Both the position numbers and the translations under genes were made by a program. The notes below the pieces were generated by a model, which saw nothing but the letters and a program-made list of their open reading frames with translations, was not told the DNA's origin and did not search any database. A stretch of DNA of 64,000 bases from JBKPNX01 sp046732855 (GTDB lineage: Bacteria; Pseudomonadota; Alphaproteobacteria; Geminicoccales; Geminicoccaceae). Position 1 is the first letter of the stretch. Every line of letters starts with the position of its first letter. The stretch covers positions 11,071-75,070 of the forward strand of contig JBKPNX010000096.1 of assembly GCA_046732855.1 (NCBI GenBank). Reading direction: 5' to 3'. Below, one piece after another: positions 42,008 to 50,234 of the stretch.

Positions 42008-43241
42008 GCGCTCCGTCGCCTCGGCCTCGGCCGGCCTGAAGGCGGTGGTTGGTCCAGTTTGGCTGTGCGAGAATGTGGTCTGCCAACTTCTCGGCCAAGT
42101 GTCTGTTCGCCCCGGGTGATAGGTGCACGTAGTCGATGTACGCCATCTCGGAGAAGTCATCAAAGACCGAAAGTAGACTCAGCGCGTGGAAATCTGGATC
42201 CTTAGCGGCCCGGGCCGTCAGCCGCTCAGCCAAGTGGGCCACGCCCACTTTGTGCTCGCCGTAGCGGGACAGGTACTTGAGCAGCAACACTTCCTCCGGG
42301 CTAAGTTTCTTTTTTTGGTCGAGGTCGGGAACCGGCTGGATAGTGAAAAGGATGGGCACGTTATCCAGCATCGCGGCGTGCCAGAATTGCTCGTATATCA
42401 TCATCAACCCGTGCAGCACTTGGTTGTCCGGGTTGGACGCAGTGAGTTCTTTGCGGAACTCGTGGCGTACCTGCTCAATGTCCATGGCCGCGAACTCCTC
42501 GCGGTCGATCGGCGTAGTGCGCAGCATGACATTGAGATCGAAGACTAGGAATCCAAGATAGTACATTATATAGCTATTGTGGCGCAGCATCCGCACCAAC
42601 GGCCCGCCACTCATAGCGTCGACGGTGGATACGTCGCCCATCGGATTGGTCTGGCTGAAGTCCTCGTTCCAGCCGTCCATCGTCACAATGAGATCGGGGG
42701 CGAGGTAGCGGAGCAAGCTCAGGTACATCACGTAATTCTGAGCGATCTTGTAGTTCACAACCGCCGCGTTGATGACCCTGACCTTTCGGTACGGCATCCT
42801 CTCCTGCAGAAACTCCTGCAGCTGTCCTGCGATGGTTCGCGACGACGGGTATGCCTTCTGCCCTGATATTTCTCTATACGGATCTAGCTCGCGCGCCTCC
42901 GTCCCGTAAGCCGCCGAGCCGCCCATGATGAACACGCGGAATTCGTTCTGGTACTTCGGACCAAGGTCCTCTTCATCTCGGACGCCGTAGTTGTTGTAAC
43001 GATAGGTCACGCCGTCACGCATGCGTACGTAATTTGGGTTATTCGCGTAACCGCGATAGGGAGCGGCGACGAACCGATACTGGCCCTGTACCGAAAGCGA
43101 GGAGTTCGGATACTGGGCGTGGAAACGCAGAGCAAGTATGCCCTCTAGCGCCAGCAGGAAAACAATCGGCAAAGACAACGCCGCCAGTTTGAAGAGCAGG
43201 ATCCGGCGACGGTGAACGGGCGTAAATCGCTCAATGGCCAC
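42000..43241 (-). CDS. SGNH-like hydrolase with N-terminal membrane anchor
   Basis: A 413-residue protein: an N-terminal transmembrane helix (LFKLAALSLPIVFLLALEGI), then an SGNH-type fold. Block I is FRVFIMGGSAAYGTEA (Ser in GGSAAYG), block II VINAAVVNYKIAQN, block III VTMDGWNEDF, and block V DYVHLSPGANRHLAEKLADH (Asp and His). The base composition is clearly less GC-rich than its neighbours, which suggests later acquisition. It is the second such hydrolase in the locus. It probably modifies acyl groups of the polymer at the membrane. Confidence 0.75.
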   Translation of the reverse strand: MAIERFTPVHRRRILLFKLAALSLPIVFLLALEGILALRFHAQYPNSSLSVQGQYRFVAAPYRGYANNPNYVRMRDGVTYRYNNYGVRDEEDLGPKYQNEFRVFIMGGSAAYGTEARELDPYREISGQKAYPSSRTIAGQLQEFLQERMPYRKVRVINAAVVNYKIAQNYVMYLSLLRYLAPDLIVTMDGWNEDFSQTNPMGDVSTVDAMSGGPLVRMLRHNSYIMYYLGFLVFDLNVMLRTTPIDREEFAAMDIEQVRHEFRKELTASNPDNQVLHGLMMIYEQFWHAAMLDNVPILFTIQPVPDLDQKKKLSPEEVLLLKYLSRYGEHKVGVAHLAERLTARAAKDPDFHALSLLSVFDDFSEMAYIDYVHLSPGANRHLAEKLADHILAQPNWTNHRLQAGRGRGDGAPA

Positions 43242-43454
43242 ACTCCAGCGTGGCTATACATCATGACCAACGCTCGCGGCACCGCCACTTCGGCCAGCTG
43301 GAATACGACGCAACGGGTGGCGGACGACGCGAGCACCGATCTTGACCAGCTTGTCGAGCAGAGTTGTAAGCGACCAATGCTCGACCTCCTTTGGAGGGGG
43401 GATGCCCGGCCCTGCGTCTTCGCCGAGCTCCGCCTGCGTGTCAGGTGCTCGGCG

Positions 43455-46400
43455 CTACACAATCTCCGGCGGCTGCGGGCCGACGATGCCCACCTCTTGC
43501 TCGTGCGCCGGGACGGTGGGCTGCAAGGCGCCGCGCCATGGTGCGTTCGTGCCCCCAACCCACGTCGTCAGCGTCTCGAAATCATAGTCGGGGAAGCTCT
43601 GGTCGTTGAGGTTGCGACCGCCAGTCCTAGCTGGCGAGTTTGGCCCGAGAAGATAATTGCCCAGATTGAAGGCACCGTTAGTCGCGTAGGGATTGCTGGA
43701 AGCCCAGGCCGGCGTCACGACGAACTGCGGATCGGCCTGCGAGCCGTTGATCTCGAAACCCGTGCCAGTGCGCAGAGCACCAATATCGGCGTAGGCGGAG
43801 CCAGCGCCAGAACCGGCATTCGCTTTCGCGAAGGTATCCGTCCCGGCGCTGATCGCGAGCATCTGGGCCGACTTGAATAAGAGATTGTGATCGCACTGAC
43901 TGTTGCCGCCCCCGGTCGTGTAAAACACGACGAAGCTGCTGCGGCCTGGCGGCCAGGCGACCGGTGACGGGTAGACCGCCCCGATGCAGTTGAAAATTCG
44001 ATGATTGGTGCCTCGGCTGTCCGGCCCCATGCCGGAGCCGCATCCTTCGGACGCATCTGACAACTCGACGTTGTTGGTGTTTTGGCTCCCAACGCAGGTG
44101 TTGAAGAATTTGCGCTCCTGGTGGTTGGATCTTGCCCCCGAGGCGTGCGCCACCGATTGACAGTGGACGTAGGCGACTGTGGAGTCGCCAAAGGTATTAG
44201 GTTGCGGAAGATAGCCCCACTTGTGCCGGTTAGGTAAGCCGCACCCGAGCGTGCTCAGCCGCAGATCGACGCAAAAGCTCATATGGCGTTGCTGGGTGCC
44301 GGTATCGGCCGACGTGAAGCCGTACATCATCGCGGACGGCATGAAGCAGCGGTTCACGACGAAGGCGTTAGCATCGTCGGAGTTCTCCCCCAAGAGGCCG
44401 CCGTCCATTCCGAACTGCAGGAGCCGCGAATGGTGGACGTGAAACTTGTGCGGGTTGGAGCCGTTCCCCAGCCACCAGAACTGCCACCAATGCTTGATGT
44501 CACAGTAGCGGAACAGCGCCCGGCCGTGGCTCCAGCTGATGAAGTCGCGCCGCGCGCCGATCCCGAATGCACCGCGGAACCCTTTGCCCTCGCCGAAGCT
44601 GGTCCATGGCATCATCGCCCCGTGAATCGAGCAGCGGTCGAACAGCAGGTCCGTGCTCGGCGCTGTGGTCGTGTTGACCGTCAGCACGGCTGACGAGGTG
44701 TGCGCGATGTTCTCGCCGTCGTTGTTGAAGCTGGTCGGCGCGCCGCCCAGGAACGAGCAGCCGAAGAACTGTGGCTGGGTGGCGCAACCCTCTGCTCTTA
44801 CCCCGAAGTTGCCGTAGATGAAGTCGAGGTTGTAGAACTTCCAGCCGTTCCTGCCGTTGATATCGAGCAGGCAGTTGCCGTTGCTGAAGCCAGCGCCATC
44901 GGTTATCACGATTTCGGTCTGGCGCGCGTCGTTGCTCGCCGCGTAGTGCTTGGTCCAGTCCCAAGGCGGCCAGGGGAGGGCGGCCGATGGGTTCTGGTAG
45001 CTTTTCTCCTGTGGCGGCGTGAGCCGCACTTCCCAGCGGTCCGTGCTCTTGTTGTAGAGGATGCCCGGACCGAAGTAGGTGGGCGGGCTCAAGCTCACCA
45101 TGGAGGTCGGGCCGTAGGTCGTATCGTGCAACGTCGGAGAGCGATCGGTCGCATCGCTGATCGCCTGATAGGGATAGAGCCCGGTCCAATCGCCGATCTG
45201 ATCCCGGTAAGCGCCGAAGTAGCCGTGGTTGGGCTGGGGCGAGGTAGCGACGCTCTCGTAGACCGTGCCGTGCGCGCCGCCCAGACTGGCGTGCACCTGC
45301 CAGGCGGCCGATGCCGCGTACTTGAACCGGGCGTAGAGCCCGGCATTGCGCCAGATGACCGGACGCCGACCCGCTGCGACATCGTCAGGATGGGCGACGA
45401 TGGTGACGTTGTTGACGCCCGCGGGCGGCGCCGGGTTCGTCGTCACGTCATAGACATAGTTCGGAATCGCGTGCCCGCCGCTATCGGTCCAGGTGCCGGG
45501 CCGCGCACGCACTACGAGCACATCGCCCGAGGTCAGCGCGGCGATCGCGGAGTTCCAGGTCGTGAAATCGCCGCCGCCGCTGCGGTCCAGCGTTCTGGTC
45601 ACGCCGCCTCCGGTCGGCGCAGGAATCGGATGCCCTACTGTGTATGTGAGGTCGATCTCGCTGTTGTTGTCGAGCTGGAGGCGGATGTTCTCCTGTCCTA
45701 CGGTCTTCTGCCAGCCGGCGACGAAATCGATGTGGGTTCCGGCATTGAGCGTCGGTTTCCAGGCGCGGCGGATGTAAGCCGAAGCGCGCGCACCCTGCTC
45801 TTGGATCTGCTTTGGCAGCCTGCCAGCAGGCCAGCCGGGAAGTGCGGTCACGTTGAGGGTGGAACGCGTGAATGCGGCCAGTACGCCGACGTTTACTGCT
45901 CCGCCCGCTGACGGCAGGGTCACGGATTGCGCCGGCTCGAGGGTCGCGACCTGCTGACTCGTCAGCTGGCGATTCCAGATGCGGAACCGATCGAATGCTC
46001 CATCGGCGGGCGCGCCGGTACCGTCCGTGAAGACACCGAGAAACTTGATCTGGGTGTTATTCCAGCCGTTGGTGTTGGCGGGGATGAAGGCGTTGGTCAG
46101 CGGGACGCCATCCAGATAGATCATCGCCCCCGCGGATCCGAGCGTGAGGTCGATCCGGTGCGCCGTGCCGACCTGCAGATTGGTCCCGGTGATACCGTTT
46201 GTGCTTTCGAAGAAACGAAGCTGCGCGTCCCCACCAACGTGGTAACCGCGCAGCCGGCCGTTAGCGAGCACCTCGATCGAAAAGTCACCGCTCTGCGCGC
46301 CATTGCCGGCTGCTAGAAGAACGTGTTTCGCCGCGGCCGAGTTTCGCTGATAGTACAAGCTGATCGTGAGCGCCGATAGGTTGTGGTTAGGATTGTCGGC

Positions 46401-46673
46401 GGGGAGAGTCGCGTAGGCAGAACCATCGGTGTAAGCCGACGTGCCGCTAACACCTTGAACCATCGAAGGGGTCGCCAGCTGTGCCCAGGTGCCGACCATG
46501 GTCATCGGCACGTTGGCTGGACCGAGGTCGTCAAATCTCGTCCCGCTGGTCTCGTCGAAGCTCCAGAGGCTGAGGGGAGTCGGCAACTCCTGTGCAACGG
46601 CGGCGCCCGGCAGCACCGCCCGAATGGCGCCAAGCATCAGCTGAAGCCCTGTCCGCCGGGAAAGCCGAACCAT
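43455..46673 (-). CDS. Exported LamG-domain plus right-handed beta-helix protein
   Basis: A roughly 1072-residue secreted protein. A signal peptide is visible (GLQLMLGAIRAVLPGAAVAQ) with ATG 46673 after a run of Gs. Residues 25-255 form a LamG/concanavalin-like domain (LSLWSFDETSGTRFDDLGPA, FLGVFTDGTGAPADGAFDRF and RIWNRQLTSQQVATLEPAQS). The middle and C-terminal parts look like a parallel beta-helix: they are rich in Asn, Gly and aromatic residues, with a start motif TRTLDRSGGGDFTTWNSAIA typical of pectate-lyase-like folds. No catalytic residues can be named. It overlaps the tail-fibre-like gene by 37 bases, so both are translated together. It may bind or process the polysaccharide, or be an exported tailspike-like protein. 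Confidence 0.75.
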   Translation of the reverse strand: MVRLSRRTGLQLMLGAIRAVLPGAAVAQELPTPLSLWSFDETSGTRFDDLGPANVPMTMVGTWAQLATPSMVQGVSGTSAYTDGSAYATLPADNPNHNLSALTISLYYQRNSAAAKHVLLAAGNGAQSGDFSIEVLANGRLRGYHVGGDAQLRFFESTNGITGTNLQVGTAHRIDLTLGSAGAMIYLDGVPLTNAFIPANTNGWNNTQIKFLGVFTDGTGAPADGAFDRFRIWNRQLTSQQVATLEPAQSVTLPSAGGAVNVGVLAAFTRSTLNVTALPGWPAGRLPKQIQEQGARASAYIRRAWKPTLNAGTHIDFVAGWQKTVGQENIRLQLDNNSEIDLTYTVGHPIPAPTGGGVTRTLDRSGGGDFTTWNSAIAALTSGDVLVVRARPGTWTDSGGHAIPNYVYDVTTNPAPPAGVNNVTIVAHPDDVAAGRRPVIWRNAGLYARFKYAASAAWQVHASLGGAHGTVYESVATSPQPNHGYFGAYRDQIGDWTGLYPYQAISDATDRSPTLHDTTYGPTSMVSLSPPTYFGPGILYNKSTDRWEVRLTPPQEKSYQNPSAALPWPPWDWTKHYAASNDARQTEIVITDGAGFSNGNCLLDINGRNGWKFYNLDFIYGNFGVRAEGCATQPQFFGCSFLGGAPTSFNNDGENIAHTSSAVLTVNTTTAPSTDLLFDRCSIHGAMMPWTSFGEGKGFRGAFGIGARRDFISWSHGRALFRYCDIKHWWQFWWLGNGSNPHKFHVHHSRLLQFGMDGGLLGENSDDANAFVVNRCFMPSAMMYGFTSADTGTQQRHMSFCVDLRLSTLGCGLPNRHKWGYLPQPNTFGDSTVAYVHCQSVAHASGARSNHQERKFFNTCVGSQNTNNVELSDASEGCGSGMGPDSRGTNHRIFNCIGAVYPSPVAWPPGRSSFVVFYTTGGGNSQCDHNLLFKSAQMLAISAGTDTFAKANAGSGAGSAYADIGALRTGTGFEINGSQADPQFVVTPAWASSNPYATNGAFNLGNYLLGPNSPARTGGRNLNDQSFPDYDFETLTTWVGGTNAPWRGALQPTVPAHEQEVGIVGPQPPEIV

Positions 46674-48632
46674 GTCACCCCCCCGTTTCTCGTTATAAAT
46701 GCGTAGATGTCTACCGCGTTCGCTGCTGGAGTGACAAGCGGGGGTGAGCCGCCGGCCCAGCGCACCGAGCTTGGCCAAGCCAAAGTCCGGCCACCGGTGG
46801 CGTCCTGCCTGAGGATGAGCGTGGCCGAACCGGTGCGACCGGTCGTCGGCGGGTTGGCGAAGACCAGCGAGGTCACGTTAGACGTCAGAACGACCTCGAA
46901 CACGCTACCGGTGTCGAGATCCAGGGTCAGGGCGCCTGCGCTGATCGCGGGGGTCGCGCTGGTCTCCGCATAATCGACCAGCTCGGCGCCCCGGAGCAGA
47001 GCGCCCTGCATATTGATCGCCTTGCCGTCGAGTGCCCCCGCAGCGATCTGTGCGGAGCCGACCTGGTTGAGCGTGGCCAGGGCGCCGAGCCCGCTCACGT
47101 CTGCGGTGCTGATGGCGAGCGCGGTTTTCGCCTGCGCCGCAGTCAGATCGGTCGGGTCACCGGTCCCGGCCCCGGCCGCCCGGCCCTTGAACGTGGCCGC
47201 CGTCATGTTCGCGAGCTTGGCATTCGTTACCGCGTCGTCGGTGATCTGTGCGGTCCCGACCTGGTTGAGCGTCGCGAGGGCACCGAGCCCGCTCAGGTCC
47301 GACGCGCTGATGGCGAGCGCCGTTTTTGCCTGCGCCGCAGTCAAATCGGTCGGATCGCCGGTTCCGGCGCCGGCCGCCCGGCCCTTGAACGTGGCCGCCG
47401 CCATGTTCGCGAGCTTCACGTTCGTCACCGCGTCGTCGGCGATCTGTGCGGTCCCGACCTGGTTGAGCGCCGCCACGGCCCCCGCATTGGTTATGTCGGC
47501 TAGGGTGTGGGTGTGGCTGAGTTCGGCGAACGTTCCCCCCGCCGCCAAGTTGACGTCCCGGTCGCCCATGGCGATGGCGCGCGTCGTAGATGGCGCGATC
47601 GCGCCAGCGTCGATCCTGGCACGCTTGGTATTGTCGACGGGATCTTGCACCAGTGCAGTCGTGTCGTGGACAGGAAAGCTCGACTCCGACGACAGCGTTG
47701 TGCCGGTCATGGACAGGCCACTGCCGAGAATGATCTCCTCCGGATCGCCAGCTCCCCCAGCTTGACCGCGGCCGAGCAAGCGGCTGGGCGCCGAGACATT
47801 CTGCATTTTCGCGTATGTCACGACATCGTCGGACAGTTGCCCGGTGCCGACCTGGCTAAGGGTCGCGAGGGTACCAAGCCCGCTCACGTCCGCCGCGACG
47901 ATGGCCAGCGCCGCTTTCGCCTGTGTCGCGGTCAGGTCGGTCGGGTCCCCGGTACCCGCGCCGGCGGCCCGGCCCTTGAAGGTTGCGGCCGCCATGTTCG
48001 CGAGCTTCGCGTTGGTAACCGCGTCATCGGAGATCTGTCCGGCGCCGACTAGGTTGAGCGTCGCCAGGGTGCCGAGCCCGCTCACGTCCGCGGCGCCGAT
48101 CGCCAGCGCTGTCTTGGCGTCCGTCGCGCTGAGGTCGGTCGGGTCGCCGGTGCCAGCCTCGGCCGCCCGGCCTTTGAAAGTTGCGGCCGCCATGCTGGCG
48201 AGCTTCGCGTTCGTCACCGCGGCGTTGGAGATCTGCCCGGTGCCGACTTGGTCGAGCAGCGCCAGGGTGCCGAGTCCGCTCACGTCCGAGGTGCTGATGG
48301 CCAGCGCCGCTTTGGCCTGCGCCGCGGTCAGATCTGACGGGTCGCCGGTTCCGGCCCCGGCGGGGCGGCCCTTGAAGGTCGCTGCCGCCATTGTTCGCGA
48401 GCTTCGCGTTCGTCGCCGCGTCGTCGGCAATGTCGATCGTAGAGATGGTAGTTTTGCTGGCCAGCGCACCGGCATCGGTCACGTCGGCCAGCGTGTGGGT
48501 GTGGCCCAGGTCGGTTTTGCCCGACTGCAACGCCTCGATCTCGTTTTTAGCCGATTGCAGGTTAGCTCTCAGATCCGCTTTGCTGGCGGGGACGCCGTCA
48601 ATTGGCTTGGTTGGATCGATCTGGCTGGGCAT
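46637..48632 (-). CDS. Phage tail-fibre-like repeat protein; frame broken by one extra base
   Basis: The intended product is about 664 residues. It starts at ATG 48632 (PSQIDPTKPIDGVPASKADL, then a coiled-coil-like stretch) with GHTHTLADVTDAGALAS. Five 66-residue repeats follow, each with ATFKGRAAGAGTGDPTDLTA and LGTLATLNQVG. A middle segment (SRLLGRGQAGGAGDPEEI, LGSGLSMTGTTLSS) is typical of phage tail or head fibres. A C-terminal beta region ends in GGVTWFGFPGG. Reading from 48632 breaks after DDAATNAKLAN: the first repeat has CCATTG where the others have CCATG, at 48391-48392. The rest is open down to 46637. It has no signal peptide. It may be sequencing error, phase variation or decay. 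Confidence 0.72.
47009..47404 (-). repeat. Two tandem 198-bp coding repeats (units 4-5)
   Basis: Units start at about 47404 and 47206, again 198 bases apart. They encode the same 66-residue module (MAAATFKGR or MTAATFKGR). They are separated from units 1-3 by an unlike segment of about 390 bases that holds the LLGRGQAGGAGDPEEI motif. Recombination between units could change repeat number. Confidence 0.8.
47798..48391 (-). repeat. Three tandem 198-bp coding repeats (units 1-3)
   Basis: Units start at about 48391, 48193 and 47995 and are 198 bases apart. Each encodes 66 residues beginning with MAAATFKGR and ending with NAKLAN or VTYAK. The nucleotide sequence is well conserved between units (for example GCCGCCATGTTCGCGAGCTT on the plus strand). 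They belong to the tail-fibre-like gene. Confidence 0.8.
48391..48392 (-). other. Single-base insertion that breaks the tail-fibre-like frame
   Basis: In the sister repeats the plus-strand sequence is CCATGTTCGCGAGC or close to it; here it is CCATTGTTCGCGAGC. The extra T moves the N-terminal 80 residues out of frame with the repeats. The coding span is one base over a multiple of three, as expected for exactly one insertion. Confidence 0.75.
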
Positions 48633-48637
48633 GGTGG

Positions 48638-48664
48638 AGTCCTACTCGAGATGCGGGTAGGACT
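48638..48664. promoter_or_regulatory. Perfect inverted repeat (possible operator) at the tail-fibre-like promoter
   Basis: AGTCCTAC at 48638-48645 and GTAGGACT at 48657-48664 are perfect reverse complements with an 11-base spacer. The distal arm overlaps the -10 element and the proximal arm lies beside the Shine-Dalgarno, six bases from the start ATG. This is the geometry of a repressor operator. As RNA it could also hide the ribosome-binding site (AGGA) if transcription starts far enough upstream. Confidence 0.5.
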
Positions 48665-48691
48665 ATTATCCTATTAAGCCGCTGATGTCAA
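48663..48691 (-). promoter_or_regulatory. Sigma-70-type promoter of the tail-fibre-like/LamG gene pair
   Basis: On the minus strand TTGACA (48691-48686) is followed after 17 bases by TAATAG (48668-48663); GATAAT and ATAATA are overlapping alternatives at 15 and 16 bases. The region is AT-rich against a GC-rich background. It lies 31-59 bases upstream of ATG 48632, so it probably drives both genes of the module. Confidence 0.6.
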
Positions 48692-48727
48692 GAATCCATG
48701 GTCAAACGCCTGCCGCCGCCGATCGAT

Positions 48728-49864
48728 TCAGCGATTGGCGCTTGCAGCCAGGCGCCCGTACACCGCCAGCGTCGCTGCGACCACGCGATCGAGGGAGAAC
48801 TGGTCGACGGCGCGTTGTCGCCCCCGTCGACCCATCGCAGTTCGCAGTTCGGGATCGCGGGCGAGCGTGCGCAGCGCCTGCGCAAGGGCTGTGGCCGAGC
48901 GCGGCGGCACGAGCAGGCCATTGTCGCCGTGCCCGACGACCTCGCGGCACCCCGGAACATCGGTCGTGACGATCGGGCGCGCGCAAGCAGCAGCCTCAAT
49001 CAGCGCCTTTGGGAGGCCCTCACGAAAGGACGGCAGGCAGACGATGTGGCTGTCGGCATACACCCGTGGCATGTCGGACCGGTACCCCCACCACTCGATG
49101 ACCCCTTCATCGACCCAGGCTTCTATCTTGGGTTCCGGTACGCTCCGATTGTGATCAGTCAGTTCGCCCACCAGCGCCATCCGGATGGGCACGCCTTCTC
49201 GGCGCAGCAGGCGCGCCGCTTCGACGAATTCACCGACCCCTTTGTCCCAGACCAAGCGGGCGGGCAGGATGACGATGGGCGGACCGGGCGGCGGCGGGCT
49301 TGGCTCAAAGGCCGAGATGTCGACGCCGGAGCCACGGATCAGGATTGTACGCTTGCTCGACACCAAGCCGGCATCGACCATGTGCCGGAGGTCGTCCGGG
49401 TTCTGAAAAATAACGCAGCCGTTCCTGTGTCCCAGCGCCAGTCGGTAGAGTCCCCCTACGACGGAACGCACCAGCGACGTTTTGGTGTCGTTGTGGATGA
49501 AGACAATGCCCAATCCGCTGACCGCGCTGACCAGGCTCGGCACCCCGAGAAGCCGCGCGGCGATCCCACCGTACAGGATCGGCTTGATGGTGACCGTGTG
49601 CATGATCGTCGGCCGCACGGCGCGGATCAGCCGCACCAGCTGCCACAGCAGATGGAATTCGCGCAGGGGATTGATGCCGGTCCGATCGACCGCGAGCGGG
49701 TGATAGGTGATGCCGTGTGCTCGGATTTCGTCGAGACCGCCCGTGTCCAACGCTGCCAGATCGACCTCGAAGCCGGCCTGTTGCGCTGCGATGGCGATCG
49801 GCAGACGGTGCGACACGAAGAACGCCGTGTCGTTCACGACGAAGAGAAGGCGACGTCGGTCCAT
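48728..49864 (-). CDS. Glycosyltransferase family 4 (PglA/WbpH-like)
   Basis: A 378-residue GT-B transferase: RRRLLFVVNDTAFFVSHRLP at the start, THTIKP-type acceptor loop (IMHTVTIKPILYGGIAARLL), then the GT4 donor part LPARLVWDKGVGEFVEAARL and CLPSFREGLPKALIEAAACA with the EGLPKALIEA motif. This type is common at amino-sugar O-antigen and glycan loci and often acts on UndPP-linked sugars. ATG 49864 directly follows a TGA of a 62-codon upstream frame, and no clear Shine-Dalgarno is seen. It lies downstream, but transcribed leftwards, of the epimerase gene. Confidence 0.87.
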   Translation of the reverse strand: MDRRRLLFVVNDTAFFVSHRLPIAIAAQQAGFEVDLAALDTGGLDEIRAHGITYHPLAVDRTGINPLREFHLLWQLVRLIRAVRPTIMHTVTIKPILYGGIAARLLGVPSLVSAVSGLGIVFIHNDTKTSLVRSVVGGLYRLALGHRNGCVIFQNPDDLRHMVDAGLVSSKRTILIRGSGVDISAFEPSPPPPGPPIVILPARLVWDKGVGEFVEAARLLRREGVPIRMALVGELTDHNRSVPEPKIEAWVDEGVIEWWGYRSDMPRVYADSHIVCLPSFREGLPKALIEAAACARPIVTTDVPGCREVVGHGDNGLLVPPRSATALAQALRTLARDPELRTAMGRRGRQRAVDQFSLDRVVAATLAVYGRLAASANR

Positions 49865-50234
49865 TCAGGCAATGTGCTTGGGTTGGATGGCGATCTCAAA
49901 CGGGCACTTGGGCAGCCCGGCAAACGGGCCCTGAGGCGTGCGACGCGGCCGGCGTGCGTCCCCGGCGTGGCGCCCGCTTGCAGGCCCAATCTCCATGGCC
50001 GGACATCGGCTCGACTCCCTCGGGGACGCTGGCAACCGTACCAAGTTTTTCATATGGAAGCTGGCATGGCAACGTTGCGCACCCGACCGGTGTCCGCCCC
50101 GGAAATCGTATGGGTTGCCTATCTGCTGCTCAAACGGGGTTAAAAGGATACATGTCTAGCCTTGCGGTTCGAAGCTATGCCATGTCCGCCAAAGCATCGC
50201 ACGGTATGAGGACTGCGCGCCGGCAGGGGCCGGC
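49865..50234. other. Intergenic region between the GT4 and epimerase genes
   Basis: These 370 bases separate two divergent genes. On the minus strand a 62-codon frame (49865-50053) abuts the GT4 start exactly (TGA then ATG) but has an arginine/proline-rich composition and no family. On the plus strand a short reading ends in VSAPEIVWVAYLLLKRG and could be a relic. The AT-rich patch near 50040-50160 probably holds the divergent promoters. Confidence 0.4.

Noticed and set aside
44700..45911. A 403-codon plus-strand frame opposite the LamG/beta-helix gene
   Set aside because: It is antisense to a protein with a clear signal peptide and LamG domain. Its composition (valine/arginine/alanine) matches an antisense shadow.
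43455..48632. A prophage
   Set aside because: Only two tail-like genes are present. No integrase, terminase, capsid, portal or lysis genes and no att-like repeats are seen, and polysaccharide genes flank both sides.
49865..50053. A 62-codon minus-strand leader gene ending exactly at the GT4 start
   Set aside because: The TGA-ATG contact is attractive for coupling, but the peptide is arginine/proline-rich, has no Shine-Dalgarno, and is probably chance.
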